This document shows, piece after piece, positions 22,716 through 35,900 of a stretch of 64,000 bases of DNA. The stretch's first letter is position 1. Every line of letters begins with the position of its first letter. This stretch comes from Paracorniculantispora psalliotae (Eukaryota > Ascomycota > Sordariomycetes > Hypocreales > Cordycipitaceae). The translations under genes were made by a program, and so were the position numbers. Below the pieces are notes generated by a model. It ran no database searches. It had not been told where the DNA came from and saw only the letters and a list, made by a program, of their open reading frames with translations. The stretch spans positions 445,710 through 509,709 of the forward strand of contig PHFE01000129.1 of the NCBI GenBank assembly GCA_002796755.1. The letters are read 5' to 3'.

Positions 22716-23501
22716 CTACTCCTCTTCGGCAAGCATAGCGGTACGCTTGGCGGCGGCTCTCTCCTGCTTGCGCTCTCTGGCAGCCTTGGTCTTCGCACGC
22801 TTGGCGTCCATCTCGTCCTTGAGGGCCTTCTCGCGCTGCTTCTCGGCCTTGGCACGGTGAATCTGTTCAATATCAAGTCAGCCCCATGTCCACCCATATA
22901 TGCTATTTCCATGTTTCGTGGTCGAATACGTACGTGCTCAACAAGGGCGCGCTTGTGCTTGAAGGTGTTACCCTTGCTCAGGTGGTAGAGCTCGTGGTAC
23001 AGGTGCTTGTCGATCTTGCCGCTGGCGCGGTACTTGACGAGGAGACGGCGGAGGACACGGAGACGGCGCATCCACAGAACCTGCGAAGGCATACGGGCGT
23101 CGGCAGTACCCTTGCGCTTACCGTAACCACGGTGGCGACCGACTCTGCGGGCAAGGTTGAGCTCACGGGCGCGAGAGCGCGAGTGCATCGTCACGGGCTT
23201 TCGGATGATGAGGCCATCGGAGACCAGCTTGCGGATGGTCTGGCGGGAGTTGGCGTTGGAGATTTCGCTCTGCTCGTTGGGGTCGAGCCAGATCTTGCGC
23301 TTGCCGCAGCCGACGACCGACGCGGCGAGGCGCTTCTGAGTTCGCAGATTGACCCTGAAGGAAAGTGTTCGTTAGCATATCGAACAACTTTATCCCATTT
23401 ATAAATTCTTCGTTCGGCTCGGTTTCATCAAAGTCGATGCTGGCAGTCCTCCAAAATTGCTTTCCATGTCGCATTGTCCTCCATTGATCAGCTACTTACA
23501 T
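22716..23501 (-). CDS. RPL19: 60S ribosomal protein eL19
   Basis: Cytosolic large-subunit protein of 189 residues. Exons 23500-23501, 22934-23354 and 22716-22862. The first coding exon is only AT; the G of the start codon is the first base of exon 2, so the 145-bp intron splits the initiator ATG. Once joined it reads MVNLRTQKRLAASVVGCGKR, the invariant eL19 start, then IWLDPNEQSEISNANSRQ, RSRARELNLARRVGRHRGYG and the basic C-terminal helix ending AMLAEEE. No other ATG could supply the conserved N terminus. The intron has a TTGATGA box-C-like string but no box D after it. Two CACGTG sites lie upstream. Confidence 0.95.
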
Positions 23502-23926
23502 CTTGAATATCGGTGGGCGGCGATAGTCGGTCCTCGATATTTGTGAGGGAGGTTAAAGATTTGGGAGGGGTTTCGGGAAGCCAAAATTTCTTGGGGCACG
23601 CACATTCACCGTAGAGTTTGTGGGTTCACGTGCACTAAGCCCAAAATCCCACGCTAAGCGAGGGCTCTGATGAGGTAAGATAGCAGCCAACTTGGTCAAA
23701 TCACGTGATCCTTTTGCACTGGCAGCGAAATGCTCCACTGCCATTTTGAGTGAGTGGTGCCACCACGCCCAGCCAAAATCTGTGATGGTACAAACAACCA
23801 CCGCCGCTTTAAGGTGACCATATGACAACGCATTTTGCAATGAAATTTGATCATATTTGATCATTTAACTCTTTAAATCGCATCGTAAATCATATATTTT
23901 AAACTCGCTGAGCCCATATACTGCCA
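23502..23926 (-). promoter_or_regulatory. eL19 promoter region with two CACGTG E-boxes
   Basis: 425 bp between the GCN1 stop and the eL19 start. CACGTG occurs at 23637-23642 and again at 23702-23707, the second within the full palindrome TCACGTGA. Such E-boxes bind bHLH factors such as Cbf1/CpcB-type regulators in fungi; the factor here is inferred only. Confidence 0.5.
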
Positions 23927-26900
23927 CTATGTAAAACTCTCCCCTTCAATCTCTACTTGCCCAACACTCCAGATTTCACGTTCATCTTCTTGCTCGTCAT
24001 TCGACAAGCCCAATCCACCTTGTCCACCCTCAGCCTCTCTTCTTTCACGAGCCTGGCTACCCAAACGCGTTGCTACACGCTTGAAGTAATCAGACATGCT
24101 CCTCTTTGTGTTTGCTGGTAGATCGGCTCCAGGCCCGGCCATGTACTTGTCGAATATCCTGCTCTCTTCCTCCACAACGCTGAAGAGCTCCACAAAGGCA
24201 GCCTCAGCAGCAAGCTTGACCGGAATCACAGGATCGCGTACGCTGGAAAAGATCGGGCCGGCCAGTAGCGGAACATGAGGACGGACAAGCTCCATGTTTG
24301 TTCGGCTCGCTGTGCGTATGATAACCAAGGCAAGTCTGCGAGAATCCGCAGGGTTGCCAGGTTGGATGATGTTGGCAAGGCACTCAAAGATACTCTTCGT
24401 AGCGTCAAAGTTCTTGGGTGGTGCTGAAAGGAGCAATTTTCCGGTTGCCAAAATGTAATTGTCTCCAACAAAGTTCTGGTTCTCGCGGTTAGAAGTGAAA
24501 CGTATAAGGCATCTGGAGTCAACTTACGGGCTTGGCAGTCATGGCCTTGCACAACAGGTCCGGCAGCTCTTCGGCCATGGAGCTTTGAGTCAACACCTCT
24601 GGTGACTCTACTAAAACGGCATTCAAAGCCAGAGCAGAGGAATGGTTGAATTGGGTCGTTAGGACTCGGTTTCGTAGCAAAGTCGTGGCCGCTTCTTCAG
24701 GCACGTTCTTGATCAACGCACCAAGAAGCTGTGCGTTGGTAATTGTCATGGAAGTGTCCGTTTCGTCGACTTCACCATCAATCAGGGAAAGAATTGCGGT
24801 GCGCGAAGATTGGCCCATGTTCGCGCCTGCTCGGCTGATAACCTCGTATAGGGCCTTGAGCATGGCTTTCTTGACGCCCACGTCGGTCGTCTTGGAACCA
24901 GTAACGAGCTCCGCGATAAGAGGATCAATTCGGGGAGTGTATTTAATCAAAGTTCCAAGCGCCTTGGCAGCTCTTGTTCGTAGAACCTCGCTGGATGCAT
25001 CGGCCAAAGACTTGGCAAATGTTCTTTGCAGCTGTGGCAAGAAGGGTTTCAATGCGGTAGGCATCTTCTCCAGCAAGTTGTTGAGCGTCAACAAAATAGC
25101 AGACTTGACTTCAGTTGACCTTTCTGACACCACACGAATGAGCGGTCCCGTGATTTGAGTGACAAACGGCTTGAGGCTGGCTTCACTGGTACGGTCCACA
25201 ATATCCGAAATACCAAGAGCTGCCTGCATACGCTGATCTGCGGTACCATTCATCAAACCTTGCAGGAAAATTGGCAGAATGGCATTGATACCCTTGGGCA
25301 GCTCAAATCCGCGCAGGTTGGCGCCCGCAACACCAACGCGCTGCAGAGTCTGTCGGGTCGAAGGAACGAGCGATTCCATTTCCTCCTTCTTCAGTTTCTT
25401 CGTGAATTCGCTCAGGGCGGCCCAGGACGTCTTCACTACCTCAGGATCGCTGTCATCAAAGGAGTTGAGCAACGAGCGGATGATGTCCTGGTTGTATCTA
25501 GAGTACTCAACCGTAGATGCGGCGAAGAAGCTTGCCATGTGGCGGGCCGTGGCCGCACGCCACTTGTGGTCGTCGTGCTTGAGAAGACCCAAAAGAACAT
25601 TCATGACAACATTCAGTCCGTCATATTCATCAATAGACTGCACAACAGTATCGAAAGACTTTTCCAAATCACTGCGCAGCTCATCCTCGGTGCAGTTGAT
25701 CTCGTTTTCAAGCAGAGACGTAATGATGTTGGGCAGTCTGCGGTTCATGGCTGCGCCAGCAACACGGGAGAGCGACGCCAGAGCCTTGGCATCGAATGCG
25801 GAGATTGGTGGACTTGTGAGCGTGGGGATGAGGTTGGGTAGAATAATGTTGGATCGGGTCGTGTCGGTCAACAGTGTCAACAGCGCTGAGAGAGCATTGT
25901 CGGCCTCGCTCTCTGATCGAAGCAGGTTGAGCAAGTAAGGAAGAACCTGGTCAACAGCACGCTTGCCAAAGATGTTCTGCAGGGAATCGAATGCTTCGGC
26001 GGCGGCTTCGCGGACCTCATCATCCGAGTCGATGAGCGCCGTTCGCACAACCGCAGTGAGTGTCTTGTCGTGCTCCTCAAGTGCCTCAGGTGTAGCAGAG
26101 GAGATGAGCTCTCGAAGAGCAAGGCAGATACCTTGCTTGGCATCCGAGTCTGTCGAGGTCTGCAGGCTCTCATCCAGAGTCGGTAGCAAGCTGGCAAGAA
26201 CGCCATCTCCAGCCTTTCGGATAAGCTCGCCCAAAGCATTGCTAGCAATGACCTTGTGCTCCATGTTGGAGCTGCCCAGGCGTCTGATGATGAGGTGGAT
26301 CAACGTCGGCACCAACTCCTTCAGAGTTCTTGGGCTGTGTACCAGTGCCTTCCAGACAGAGATAGCCTCAGATCTGACAGCGCCAGAAGTATCGCAGCGG
26401 CAGATATAGAGAGCTGAGAGAATCTTGTTGCGTTTTTCCTCTCCAAGGGCCTCCTTGAGCGATGCACCTGCTTCCTTGATAGCCTCCTCGTCATCATCTT
26501 CATCTTCATCAAGTTCCGTATTGGCCTTGATACCTGTGAGGTTGAAGAGCAGGTCACCGACAAGTTCGACGGAGCTGAGTCGGATTCTGTAGCTGTCGTC
26601 GGCCAAACCACGCTCCAGCTCTGGCAATAACAAGTCGACAGCGCGGACGGCGAAATTCTTGACAAGAAGACGACCAGCACGCAGAGCAGTGTCTCGGATT
26701 GATTCAATATCGTCGGCGAGACCAGCCAGGATAGGGGGAACGATGCGGCCGAGGTAGTTGGCAAAACTGTTACCAAAGCACACAGGAAGGAAAATAAAGA
26801 GAGACATGAATCCTTCTCTGACAGCTGGCTTGGAAGAGTCGACGTTTTGCAAAATGGTAGGCAGTGTCTCTTCGAGTCTTGTCGTACCAAGTCCTGCAAG

Positions 26901-29900
26901 CACTTCACTAAGAGCCTGGGCTGAGCCAAGACGGTCGCCAGCACCAGTATCAGACTTGAGCGTCTGCATCAGACCAGGGATGAGATCGGGCAGAGCGTCC
27001 TCTCCAAGCTTCTCGACGAGTGAACCAAGAGCCCTCGATGCTGTAGCTCTGGTTGTTGGGACAGGGTCAACAGCAGCCACCTTTAGGCCAGCAACCAAGA
27101 TGGGAAGATGGACGATGATATCCTTCTTCTCAGTCAGATGAGCCAAGCTACCAATAACCTGGGCAGCCTTGCGCTTGGTGTTGGAGCGGTCACCAAGGCC
27201 TCTTTGCAATATTCTGGTTACAAGTGCGAGGGAAGGCGCATCAAGATAATGCACAAACTGCACTTTGATGAGGGAGTCGAGAGCTTCGTCGGTGTACTTT
27301 GTCGGGTCACTCAACGCCTTGAGCAGAATATCAACCAAGTTCTTGATCTCCGGGTTGCTGATGACTTCACCGAATCGCTTCAAGCTTCGGTTGGCGGCAG
27401 CGCGCACTTCCTTGTGACTGTCGTTCAGCACACCAGTGAGAGGGGGGATGATGTCAGGCAGACTGTTTGCAAGCTGATTGGGGTCGAGATAGGCCATTGC
27501 ACCGAGCAAGTCGCACGCACCGCGCTTGCTTCGCCACTGCTGATCGTCGAGGCCGTCAAGAAGAGTCGGCATGATCTTCTTGACACCGTAGGAGCTCAGT
27601 TTACCGAAACAGGCCTTCGCAGCCGCCAGGCAGGCGTCACGAACGTCACCGTTGCTGTCACCAAATCCACCAAGGAGTTGAGGCACGATTTGAATGACAT
27701 AGGGCTCAAAAAGCCTTCCGAGGATAGTTGACAGAAGCTCAAATGCAATGAGCGAAGCTTCTCTCTGCTGCGCATCCTTTTTGTTATCCATTGCAGCGTT
27801 GAGGTTAGAGATGATACGGAACTCGCGCAGCGATCCAATTCCTCGGCCCTGGACAGCACCGGCCAGACCATATGCAGCTCCTCGCTGGACAGCGTATTTC
27901 TTCGAGTTGAGGAGTTCATCCATGATCTGTTCAATGTACTTGGCTGTCTTCTCCGGGCACGCTTTGATAAGCGGGGGAAGACACTCCGCAATGGCGAATT
28001 GCACAGTCTCAGAAGGTGTGCTGAGCGTGGCCAGGAGGCGCTGAATAACAATCGGAATCTTGGCATCGCCAGGGCGAAGATGGCTGGCAAGAGCACCATA
28101 GCAAATAATGACGGCTTCGCTGAGTCGGTCAGCAGCGTCGCTGCTCTTGTCGCCATTCTCGAGCGTGGCTTCGAATTTCTTCATCAAGGTGTCAACCATG
28201 GCTTTGCCGTGAGTCTCAATGGCCTTTAGAGCAGCATCCAGCATTTCACTGCGAACGTTGCCATTGACATCAGCAAAGGGCCCGGACTCGATGAGATACA
28301 CAAAAAGCGCCTCCAGTCGCTGTTTATCGAGTACAGGAGAGAGTTCTTTGAAAGCAGTAGCAATTCCTTGTCTCGCTTCCCAGGGATCAGAAAGGTCCAT
28401 TTTGATGGGAATGCCGTATTCATCAAGCTTCTGCGTTCTCGGTTTCGCAAAATCAAGGTAGGATGTCTTCAGCTGTTGCAGTAGAGGTTCGATCGTCTTC
28501 TTTTGCAAGGCGGCAGCTTCAGCAAGTGATCTGGCGGCAGCTCTACGTAGCTGGCCGTCTTTGCTTTCCAGATACGGTACCAAGGTAGCCATAGCTGAGT
28601 CCTGAATGGAAAATTCGCTTTCTTCCCAAATCTCGCGGCCAAGCTCTCTGTTTTCTTCCAGATCATCGTGACATGCCAGCCAAATCTCATCGGAATAGTT
28701 CAATTCTGTCATGTCCACGTCTGCGCTGATTGACTGCAAGATGGTCGTGCGGACAGCACCAGAAGGAACAGTTGACCCCTTGGCCAGTACCTTCATCTCT
28801 TCCTGGCTGATATTTGGAGCAATGCAACGGCAGATATCGGCGAAGCAGTCCTTGATGATCTTGTAGTGTTGGCTGTATCTTTGCATGGCGTCGACCAGAG
28901 TTGTAATGACCTCCGCACGCGGGATTGATTCGTCCTCGCAAACATCAGTGTGGAACGAAATGACTTCAACAGCCAATACAATTTGGGCGTCACGGTCATC
29001 ATCTGTTTCGCCGACGCCACCAGTGCGCAGGATGTCCAAGAGAAGCGGCAAAACATACGTAAGCGTCGCAACGTCAAAGGGCCGTTGCTCACCGGCAAAT
29101 CTGAGTCGGTAAAGCGTTCTAGTCACAAGATCTTCAAGAGGCTCTTCACAGTAGCTTTCCGGGAGCGCTACTTGGTGAAGTCGAAGCGTGGCAGCACCAA
29201 TAAAAGGCCGCATGGCTCCAAGTCTTACGGAGATCTTCTCGGAACACTTTAGGAAGGCCATGGAGAGCGTTTCGCCAACAATGAAAGATGCACCTTCCTC
29301 AATAGCATCGAGTAAAAGCTTCACAGACTGGCCAAGCCACAGTGTGGCATCCGTTGGGGGACCAGTAGCCAGCGCCTCGATGATACCAATGCCGCGGCTA
29401 ATTTTGGCTTGCAGCTCCCGCACTGTCTCGCGGATCGCTTTCTCCTTCTTCAACTGAGCACTGACCTTGGCCGCATCATCTCCCGAGGGTTTCTTGGTTT
29501 GAGACTTTCGTTGCCCAATCTGTTTCCGTGCTTCTTGCTCCCAGTTGGAGATGTCTTCAGCCGTGCTCTTCTTGTTAGGCATAGTGCTCTTTGCCTTCTT
29601 ATCCAAGACATCCACAAAGTATGTTCCTTCGGGTGTTCGTGAAATAGCCATTTCAAGAGGACCGATGGGGCGGAGGCTGTCAGAGTTCAGGTCACGCCCA
29701 ATCAGTTCCAGAATTCGAGGAACAACCACGTCGGGAGCGACAAATGCAAGTTCAGCGGCGGCATTGTATGCAGCCTGCTTAATCATCGCGGGTTGTTCAG
29801 GGGCCGTCCTGGTTCCAATCTCTCCGAGCAAACTATCGCGGTGTTTGCGCGCCAACTCACCGGGGTCAATTCCCATGCGCATGACGGTATCGATCCAATT

Positions 29901-32052
29901 CGAGTTGGGAAGGAGTTCTGGTCGCGCTAAGACAATGATTGAGCATGCCTGTTCATGCAGTTGAGCTTTGACTTCTGGGTTATCCTTTTGGGGCATCTCC
30001 GAGGAATCCAAACATATCGACCGAAGCACTTTGCCGAAATTTGCGCTTTCTTGCTTTACATCATTGCTAGCGGCGTGGATCTGGCCGACTGTGTTCCATA
30101 GGCCATCGACGATAAAATCGGAAATTACGCCAGGCCGTCTTGTGTAGAGCTGCGACAAAGCCTGTGTAGCTTTTCTTTGCACGGCGGGGGGGATAGAGTT
30201 GCCAGATATCAAATATGTCATAGCTTCCGCCCATGCAATCGAAGTGGCCTCATCTGTTTCGGTGGTGAGTGCCTCCGATTTCACGGAGAGTGCTCGAAGG
30301 AGCCACGTCAGGTCCTCCTCGGTGGTGGATTTATTGTAGATTCTAGCGCTTAGCAGGATTGGCTGCTTGTCTGTGACATTGAGGGCTTTCGCGGTAATGC
30401 CTGCCTTGTCTAGCGGCTGAACCACCTTGGTACTTTGATACTGATGCTTGAGTTTCTCATCGAGAGCCATAAGAACGTAAGCACCGACTATCAGTCCACT
30501 CTGTGCTGCCGTTGCAGGGTTCGACGCGACCTCGTCAAAGGTCGCGATCAGCTTCGGCACAATGGCTTCGACGAATGAAGCAGAATTGCTGACTGATGAG
30601 GAGTCAATGTTACTCCACAGGATCTGGCCTGCGCTCAAAATCCACAGCTTCCTGACAGGTGTCTTCTTGTCGGCAAGTCCTTTTGTCAAAGCGTCTTGGA
30701 TGGAGGCAGGAATAGCGCTGTCGTTGCTCAAGATGAAGCCAACTGCTCGGCCCAGTGCCCGAAGCTCTGCGGAGAGTGCAGCCTCATTTCCTTCCTTCGA
30801 CGCGACCGTTGCAAGTGCCGTAGAGACAGCTTCGGATGCAGATGCTGTCAGAGGAATGCTCTCAAGCATAGCAGCGTGGAGAATGCGGTGGTCAGCAGAC
30901 GCAACTTTTCCAGCTTTCAAAGGGCCAGAAACTTCTTGGATGATGCGGCTGGTGGCTTCTTCGTCTTGACAGTGTGTGATTGCGGCGCAAAAGACACTAA
31001 CAGAAGCATCACGAATTAACGCATTCGTTGACTTGAGGTTTGAAATAATTGGCTTCAGGAGGCTCTTTTCCAGAATGTCAGAGAGATCGAGGTCTTTTGG
31101 CAGAGAGCTAATCAGTGGCTTCAAGACTCCAGTCAGAATAACCTCGGGTGAGCGGAGCAGTCCCTTCTCGACGTTTGGCATGATTTCCGCCTTGAGCTCC
31201 TCGCGTGTCGAGAATGAAGCAAAGAAGTCGCCTAGGCCATCAGCGATGTGGATAGGTATCGTAACACGAGAACCGATAACCTCTCTGACGTAAAATTCGT
31301 AATAGCTAGCCTTGAGTGGGCTGAATGCCGGCTTCAGGATAGATGAACGAGCACAAACTCCCGCAATGACTCCCAGAGCCAAGGAATATTTAGCTGTGGG
31401 TTGTGCTTGCTTTGACGTGAGGGTTTTGACAGCATCTCCGAGTGCCTTTTTGCCTGTTTCTGTCACACCAAACAGTTTTCGAAAGGCTCGGCGAGTGACG
31501 ACCAGGGCAGATCGAGCAATACCATGCTTCAACGGATACTGGAGGCATTTTTCCAACACTTCAGCATCTGAAAGGAGAATCTCTTTTCCAAAAGTCTCCC
31601 ATTGAGGAGTCCCAGCGAGGTGTTGTATGAGAGCGCTGCACCATTCAACCCAAACAAAGGCTGTAGATGTAGCGACTGCCTGCTTTTGGCTCTCTTTGTA
31701 GACAGTTTGGACAGTCGGGCGTAGAATATCGGTTTCTTCTCCTACTTTAATGAGGGATATAAGACATCGCTGGACGGCCAATCGCGATTCGCGGTCTTGG
31801 TAAAAGGGAACGGTTGCGAAGAGAGACTGGAGTACCGCTTGGCTGGTAGTTGGATCGAGCTCTGTGGAAATGAATTAGCATCTCTCAAGACCTCAAGTTG
31901 GCGCTTTGCCTACTTTTGTGGTTGATTGCCTCGTCGAGAGACTGGAGCCGGGTAATACGGGCAGAGGTTGAAGACGAGGCCAGAAGTCGGACCGTCTCAG
32001 CAACGTCGAACCCCGATGTAGCGCCTCCGCTGTTGGAAAGTGATTCGGACAT
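23927..32052 (-). CDS. GCN1: GCN1, ribosome-associated activator of the Gcn2 eIF2-alpha kinase
   Basis: Giant HEAT-repeat scaffold that senses stalled or collided ribosomes and activates Gcn2. Exons on the minus strand: 31914-32052, 24528-31861 and 23927-24475, giving 2,673 residues (yeast Gcn1 has 2,672). HEAT repeats run almost end to end. The eEF3-like middle third includes QRGAAYGLAGAVQGRGIGSL, GVKKIMPTLLDGLDDQQWRSKRGACDLLGAMAY-type text and KEVRAAANRSLKRFGEVI. The RWD-binding region for Gcn2 follows further on (ISVWKALVHSPRTLKEL..). The final intron has two in-frame acceptors six bases apart (after 24482 or 24476), so the product may differ by Asn-Gln. No frame breaks occur over 7.3 kb of the main exon. 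Confidence 0.97.
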
Positions 32053-32927
32053 GTTGGCGCAATCGTGTATAGGCCACTTTAAGAGACCATCTGGGGCGAT
32101 TCGAGCTACACGCAGAGCCGCAATCTTTGTTGCCTTGTCGTACGGCCGGGTTGTGTCTGCGGCGGTAGCTTGGATTGTGGTGGTGTTTTGGGCAGAAAGC
32201 GAGGTTACAGGACCCCACGTTGATGATTTTCACCGCCCACAGTTGCTCCAATAGAGCTGGCGTATTCGTGCGAACCGTCTTTTGGAAATGCGAAGCTATT
32301 AGAATTCTACGGCTTAAATTGATAATTTAGTCAAGTGGAAGCTTTAATTATAAATTGGTCATATCTTGACTTTTGTACCATCGCTCTATGCATGCGCGAG
32401 TTTTCCTAATTAGGGCTTTCGAGGATCTTGGAACATTTGGGCTCGGTATGACTCAACTTTCTCGGTAGCACATTTTCAGGGCAACAAAATGCAGTAAAAT
32501 ATTTCCCCAGCCTCGAAACCGAATAAGGATGTATTGCGATACAGAAAACTTCTGAGAGCCATTTGATCTTAATCATACGAGCACCTGTGTCGTGCGCAGG
32601 CTCTCGTGGACATTTTTTTTTCTGCGGGGCAGTAGTTGCAGGTGCAGCAACACTGGATCAAATGAGAAGATGCAGTTCTTTTGTTTGAACATTGGACTTT
32701 GTATTGGTTATTATTCACTATGGCTAAATATTATTATTCCATTCTCGAGCACAAAGATTTATCACATCCATACAAAAGATATATAGCCCACGAGTAACGG
32801 TCGAGTCGTTTGATAGTGCGGGTCGCTGCTCTTCCCCGTTCGCTGAGGCTAGCTAGTTTGACTGTTGCCCCACGTCCAGTAACCCGCATCCTTCAACTCA
32901 GCATCAATACATTTTAACTCGGTGGCC
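32053..32927. other. Divergent intergenic region between GCN1 and the DEAH helicase
   Basis: 875 bp containing both promoters. It is AT-rich from 32290 to 32400 and 32690 to 32790. No gene-like structure seen. Confidence 0.5.
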
Positions 32928-35900
32928 ATGGCTGGCAATAAGAAAAAGAAGAAGCCAGCGGCGAATCCCGCAAGAGGGTTCGCGACGATGTCCATTGCAG
33001 CGAAACCACGACCTGAAGCGACCGAAGAACAAGCAGGGCCAGCAGCTGCCCCTCCAGATAAGAAAGATGCCCCTCCATCGACCGCTGAGGCGCCCAAATC
33101 GGGCGCCAACGACACACAGGAAAAGCCACTTAGTGCCGAAGAGTTCGAGAAGCAGCTTGAGGAATCCGAGCTCCAGCTCCTGGTCGAAAAGCTTTCTCAA
33201 AAATGCAAACGCGACGCAGCCCGACAGCGCAACCGACTAGAAACCGATCGAAGGCTGCTTCGAGGTCAAGCAGAATCTGTCAACAGCATAAAGTGGTTCA
33301 ACAGTGAACTGATGGACCATATCCAAGACTTGATATCTGCAGAAACTCGATTCTCAGTGTCCAGTTTGTCAGCAGAGAATCACGGTGCTGGCAAGATGCC
33401 GTCAGAAGAAGACATGGTTGCCCGCTTGTGGACGCTGCAGGTCACGCTGCAATCCGCCGGCTTCCAAGAAAATCGTGTCAAGTCGGTTGTCAAGCATATA
33501 CTTGATATAACACCCAGTATATCTGCTCCTGGGAAAGATTTAATCTGGGGTTTGGAAGAGTCTCTTGACTGGCTTGCACGGGAATGCGATGTCGGCGAAC
33601 TACCTGCTTATGAGAGCAAGCCAAAACCAGCCTCGAAAGGTATTTGGTGCTCCAAGGTTTTCCGAGGCTTCCATTGCTGACTTTGAATAGGAGAGACGCC
33701 AAGCGATAGTCCGATACCCTCAAGATCAGCGACGCCAAAGCCGAATCGTCAACAAGGCGTCAGGGGTGCCGATGGCCGTGAGCGAAAGATGCTGTCGCCT
33801 GCTAAGAAAACAGTTGTTACATGCGACAGCGATATCGAACCCGACGAATTGATACCCGAATATATTTCTAGTAAAACGAAACTCTTGGAACTATCTAGAA
33901 ACCCAACAGGCGAATCGGACGACAATGCCATGGCCATAGCGAAAGTTGAAGCGAAGATTCGCATGATTGAAAATGATGTTTTATTCGATAAGCCAACTGC
34001 GGAAGTGCAATGGCGAGCGAAGAAGGTTGTTTTGGAACAACAACTAGCCGCTACAAGAAAACAACAAGAAGCAGAGCGCGAACCCGCGGCGGCCATGGAA
34101 TCGATGAAGGTCGATGAGCCCAAGGATGATGGTATCAACGATGAAGCCGAGCGTATTGCTGCGGAAATTCTCACCGAGGTGGAAGACATGGACGATGATC
34201 TCGGCGGCCTGTTTGATTCTCTCCCACAGAATGAGGTCGATCCCACGACAGGGAAATCGCAGACCGTTATCAGTGGCGCGAACGGGATAAAACTGATAAT
34301 AAAAGACTATGGAAAGTGGACAGGAATGGGTCCTCGTCGCATCTTGGAAGAAGCATGCCGTTCTAGGTATGTTAGTCACTCAATCTCAGGACGCGTTGCT
34401 AACAGATGGCAGGGATGCCGCCGTTAAAATACAGTACAAGGTCGTCTCTGAGGCGTCATTTGCCAACCAGCAAGCATTGGATATTTCGTGGAACAAATCG
34501 CAAGAATTGCCCCAGCCAGTGCACACGGAAGACGTATTGATAGAATTATCGCCAAGCCACTTCACGTTTACAATGGCTGGAGTGGCCACCCCTGATTCTA
34601 AGCAATCTGAAGCATACATCGCCACGGTGGCTTTATTTCATATTTTCAGCGCCAACGCTAGAGAGGAAAAGGTCAATCTGCGACTGCCACCAACTTGGAA
34701 GGACCTTTGGGCAGAATTGTCGGAAGCCAAGAGGAGCCATGCATATGCTGCCGATCGAGCCGTCGTCAAAGATTTACGAAGCTTGATCCGAGAAAGACTT
34801 GATCAAGAATTGGAAGACGGTGTCATCCTACAAGGCGCCTTCAGAGGACGTGGAAATGCCAAGCAGCAGTCCGAGGTGGCTGACGGAAATGGCTCTCGCA
34901 CCAAGCAGATCAACGGTAACGCTGATGTGCTGCGAAAGATCTGGGCCGATAAATCTGGTACATCCAAGTACCAGTCCATGTTGGTAAGTAAACCGATGCA
35001 ATTCCTACGTAGTTTCGGTGCTAATGAATTCTGAAGACATCTCGCATGCAACTGCCTATGTGGAGCTTCAGATCTCAAGTACTAGAGGCTGTCGCAAACA
35101 ACCAAGTTGTTATTGTGTGCGGTGAAACAGGATGGTAAGTTGTAGCATTGCAATGATTGAGCCTCGCTAACTCTTTACAGCGGTAAGAGTACACAGGTCC
35201 CCTCATTCATTCTTGAGAATGAATTGTCCAACGGACGGCAATGCAAGATTTATTGTACTGAGCCCCGGCGTATTTCTGCCATCTCACTTGCTCGACGCGT
35301 TAGTGAAGAACTGGGCGAAAGTCGCAATGAGATTGGAACGAACCGTTCATTGATTGGTTACTCAATTCGACTTGAGGCCAACGTTTCAAAGGAGACGAGA
35401 CTGATATACGCAACCATTGGTATCGTCATGCGCATGCTGGAAGGCTCGAATGATTTGAAGGACATTACACACTTGGTCCTTGATGAGGTTCACGAGCGTT
35501 CAATTGACAGCGATTTTCTTCTGATTGTCCTGAAGCGCCTCATGATTCAGAGAAAAGATCTCAAAGTTGTTCTCATGTCTGCAACTGTGGATGCAGACCG
35601 CTTTTCTGCGTATCTTGGCGGCGCCCCAATTCTGAACGTACCTGGTCGAACATTCCCTGTCGAAGTGCGTTACCTGGAAGATGCCATTGAGCTCACTGGC
35701 TATACCCCTCCGAATTCGGCCGGTGACAGAATGGTGGATCTGGATGACGATATGGCCGAGGGAGATGCGGATGCTCCCAAGAGCGAAATATCCCAATCTC
35801 TTGCTGCATATTCTCCCAAAACGCGCAGTACTCTTTCCCAGTTGGATGAGTATCAGATTGAATTTGATCTCATCGTGCAGCTCATCGCTCGCATTGCTAC

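Noticed and set aside
23355..23499. Box C/D snoRNA in the eL19 first intron
   Set aside because: A TTGATGA string is present on the minus strand, but no CTGA follows it and no flanking stem or rRNA guide was found.
25155..25841. Plus-strand open frames across GCN1
   Set aside because: Antisense shadows of a well-supported 7.3-kb exon, without motifs.
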